Shown here one piece after another: positions 63,478 through 64,000 of a stretch of 64,000 bases of DNA (within the stretch, counting starts at the first letter, position 1; each line of letters starts with the position of its first letter). This DNA is from a virus. The stretch spans positions 79,728 through 143,727 of IMG/VR virus record IMGVR_UViG_3300018080_000003; one strand, 5' to 3'. The notes under the pieces were generated by a model. It was not told the DNA's origin and searched no databases. It saw only the letters and a list, made by a program, of their open reading frames with translations. The position numbers and the translations under genes were made by a program.

Positions 63478-64000
63478 CAGGGAGACGTGCCGATAGACAC
63501 GTAGACGGCGGCCCGCGCTGCTGCACCAGGGCCGAAGAGGTTCGCAAGATTTTCATCCGCCTGGCCGGCGGCAAAATCGTAGTCCGTCGGCGTGGCCCCG
63601 CGAGTCAGCCCAATGAGCAGCTCGTCCCCCGTCGCAGAGACCTCATGCACGACGTACAAAGGCTGCCCAGCATCTGCGAAAGACGCCGGATCTTGAACAC
63701 CTTGCTGAATGACACCCGTGCCGCCACCCGGGACGAGGGGCTGCAGCAAGTTCGGGCTACCGAAGCGAATGTCCTCAGAACGACCATTCTGCGTCACACG
63801 AGCGAAGCCGGACACCGGCTCCGTCTGGACGTAGATAGTCCCACTGTTCGCCGCAGGGATGAGCACGCGCTCTTCCGTCTGAGGACCCGAAGTGTCAGGC
63901 ACACCCTCGCTCGGCGTCAAGTGGAAGGGGATCTGATTGTCGTTCTGGAAGTCCAAGAGCGTTCGGTAGCGCCACCAGAAGCTCCAGGTGTACGGCAAGA
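63477..64000 (-). CDS. Virion-type protein, partial at the right edge
   Basis: At least 173 residues; continues beyond the window (no convincing start codon at 63998). SGTIYVQTEPVSGFARVTQNG, LYVVHEVSATGDELLIGLTRG, AARAAVYVSIGTSP: beta-rich virion-type composition. Overlaps the next gene by one base. Confidence 0.7.
   Translation of the reverse strand, partial: LPYTWSFWWRYRTLLDFQNDNQIPFHLTPSEGVPDTSGPQTEERVLIPAANSGTIYVQTEPVSGFARVTQNGRSEDIRFGSPNLLQPLVPGGGTGVIQQGVQDPASFADAGQPLYVVHEVSATGDELLIGLTRGATPTDYDFAAGQADENLANLFGPGAAARAAVYVSIGTSP

Noticed and set aside
45651-64000. Core virion genes such as terminase, portal or major capsid in the right-hand operon
   Set aside because: No terminase Walker motifs, portal-like or HK97-like capsid features were seen; the genes here are accessory, fibre or membrane types.

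Overview
The window looks like part of a large tailed-phage genome, or an integrated or metagenomic copy of one, from a GC-rich host. Reasons: more than one hundred densely packed, mostly tiny genes; long co-directional operons with ATGA or GTGA stop/start overlaps; phage-type nucleotide and RNA enzymes; encoded tRNAs; an endolysin-like peptidase; a tyrosine recombinase; and large repetitive fibre-like proteins. No terminase, portal, major capsid or DNA polymerase is visible, so the core virion and replication modules lie outside. Host assignment is not possible from the sequence alone.

Layout. (1) 1-8570, minus strand: small orphan genes, a partial MazG-like protein, an HEMGH metallopeptidase, a tRNA-like element, and genes that each carry a two-hairpin leader. 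(2) 8571-8862: a divergent control region whose two outgoing 5' leaders carry the same sequence blocks in mirror image. (3) 8863-14104, plus strand: the mirror-image set of small genes, several with the same leader type. (4) 14141-19534: a dyad-containing promoter drives a MoxR AAA+ ATPase and VWA-protein pair and about a dozen small genes. (5) 19531-19900: a second promoter of identical geometry, then a type II hammerhead ribozyme, a structured RNA and tRNA-Arg(UCU). (6) 19921-32417: about 37 overlapping genes, including a DEDDh exonuclease, a stand-alone DnaA domain-IV protein, a dNMP kinase and a DHH phosphoesterase. (7) 32732-37791: a 1107-residue fibre-like protein, a DUF2786 protein, a terminator, three tRNA genes with abnormal anticodon arms, and a Pth2-type peptidyl-tRNA hydrolase. 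(8) 37775-45555: a SNF2-like helicase, a response regulator / histidine kinase / response regulator cascade, an LAS-type peptidase, a RusA-like resolvase, a cysteine-rich secreted protein and a solitary TnpB. (9) 45651-64000, minus strand: membrane and virion-associated genes, a 1222-residue tyrosine recombinase with a 700-residue extension, a GIY-YIG-like protein, a lipoprotein and holin-like pair, and a second fibre cluster.

How it fits together. The 8.6 kb control region fires two early-type operons outward. The later plus-strand operons probably share a regulator that reads GTAAC-N4-GTTAC dyads. The exonuclease, DHH protein and dNMP kinase would recycle nucleotides from RNA and DNA. The tRNAs plus Pth2 form a translation-support cassette. 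The fibre proteins on the two strands, and a third shorter one, are built from the same exchangeable modules.

The most unusual items are the hammerhead/tRNA-Arg transcript, the tRNA trio with expanded anticodon loops beside Pth2, the repeated double-hairpin leaders including a 70-bp inverted identical pair, the phage-borne two-component cascade, and the recombinase fusion. Most small proteins are of unknown function and are described only by what can be seen.
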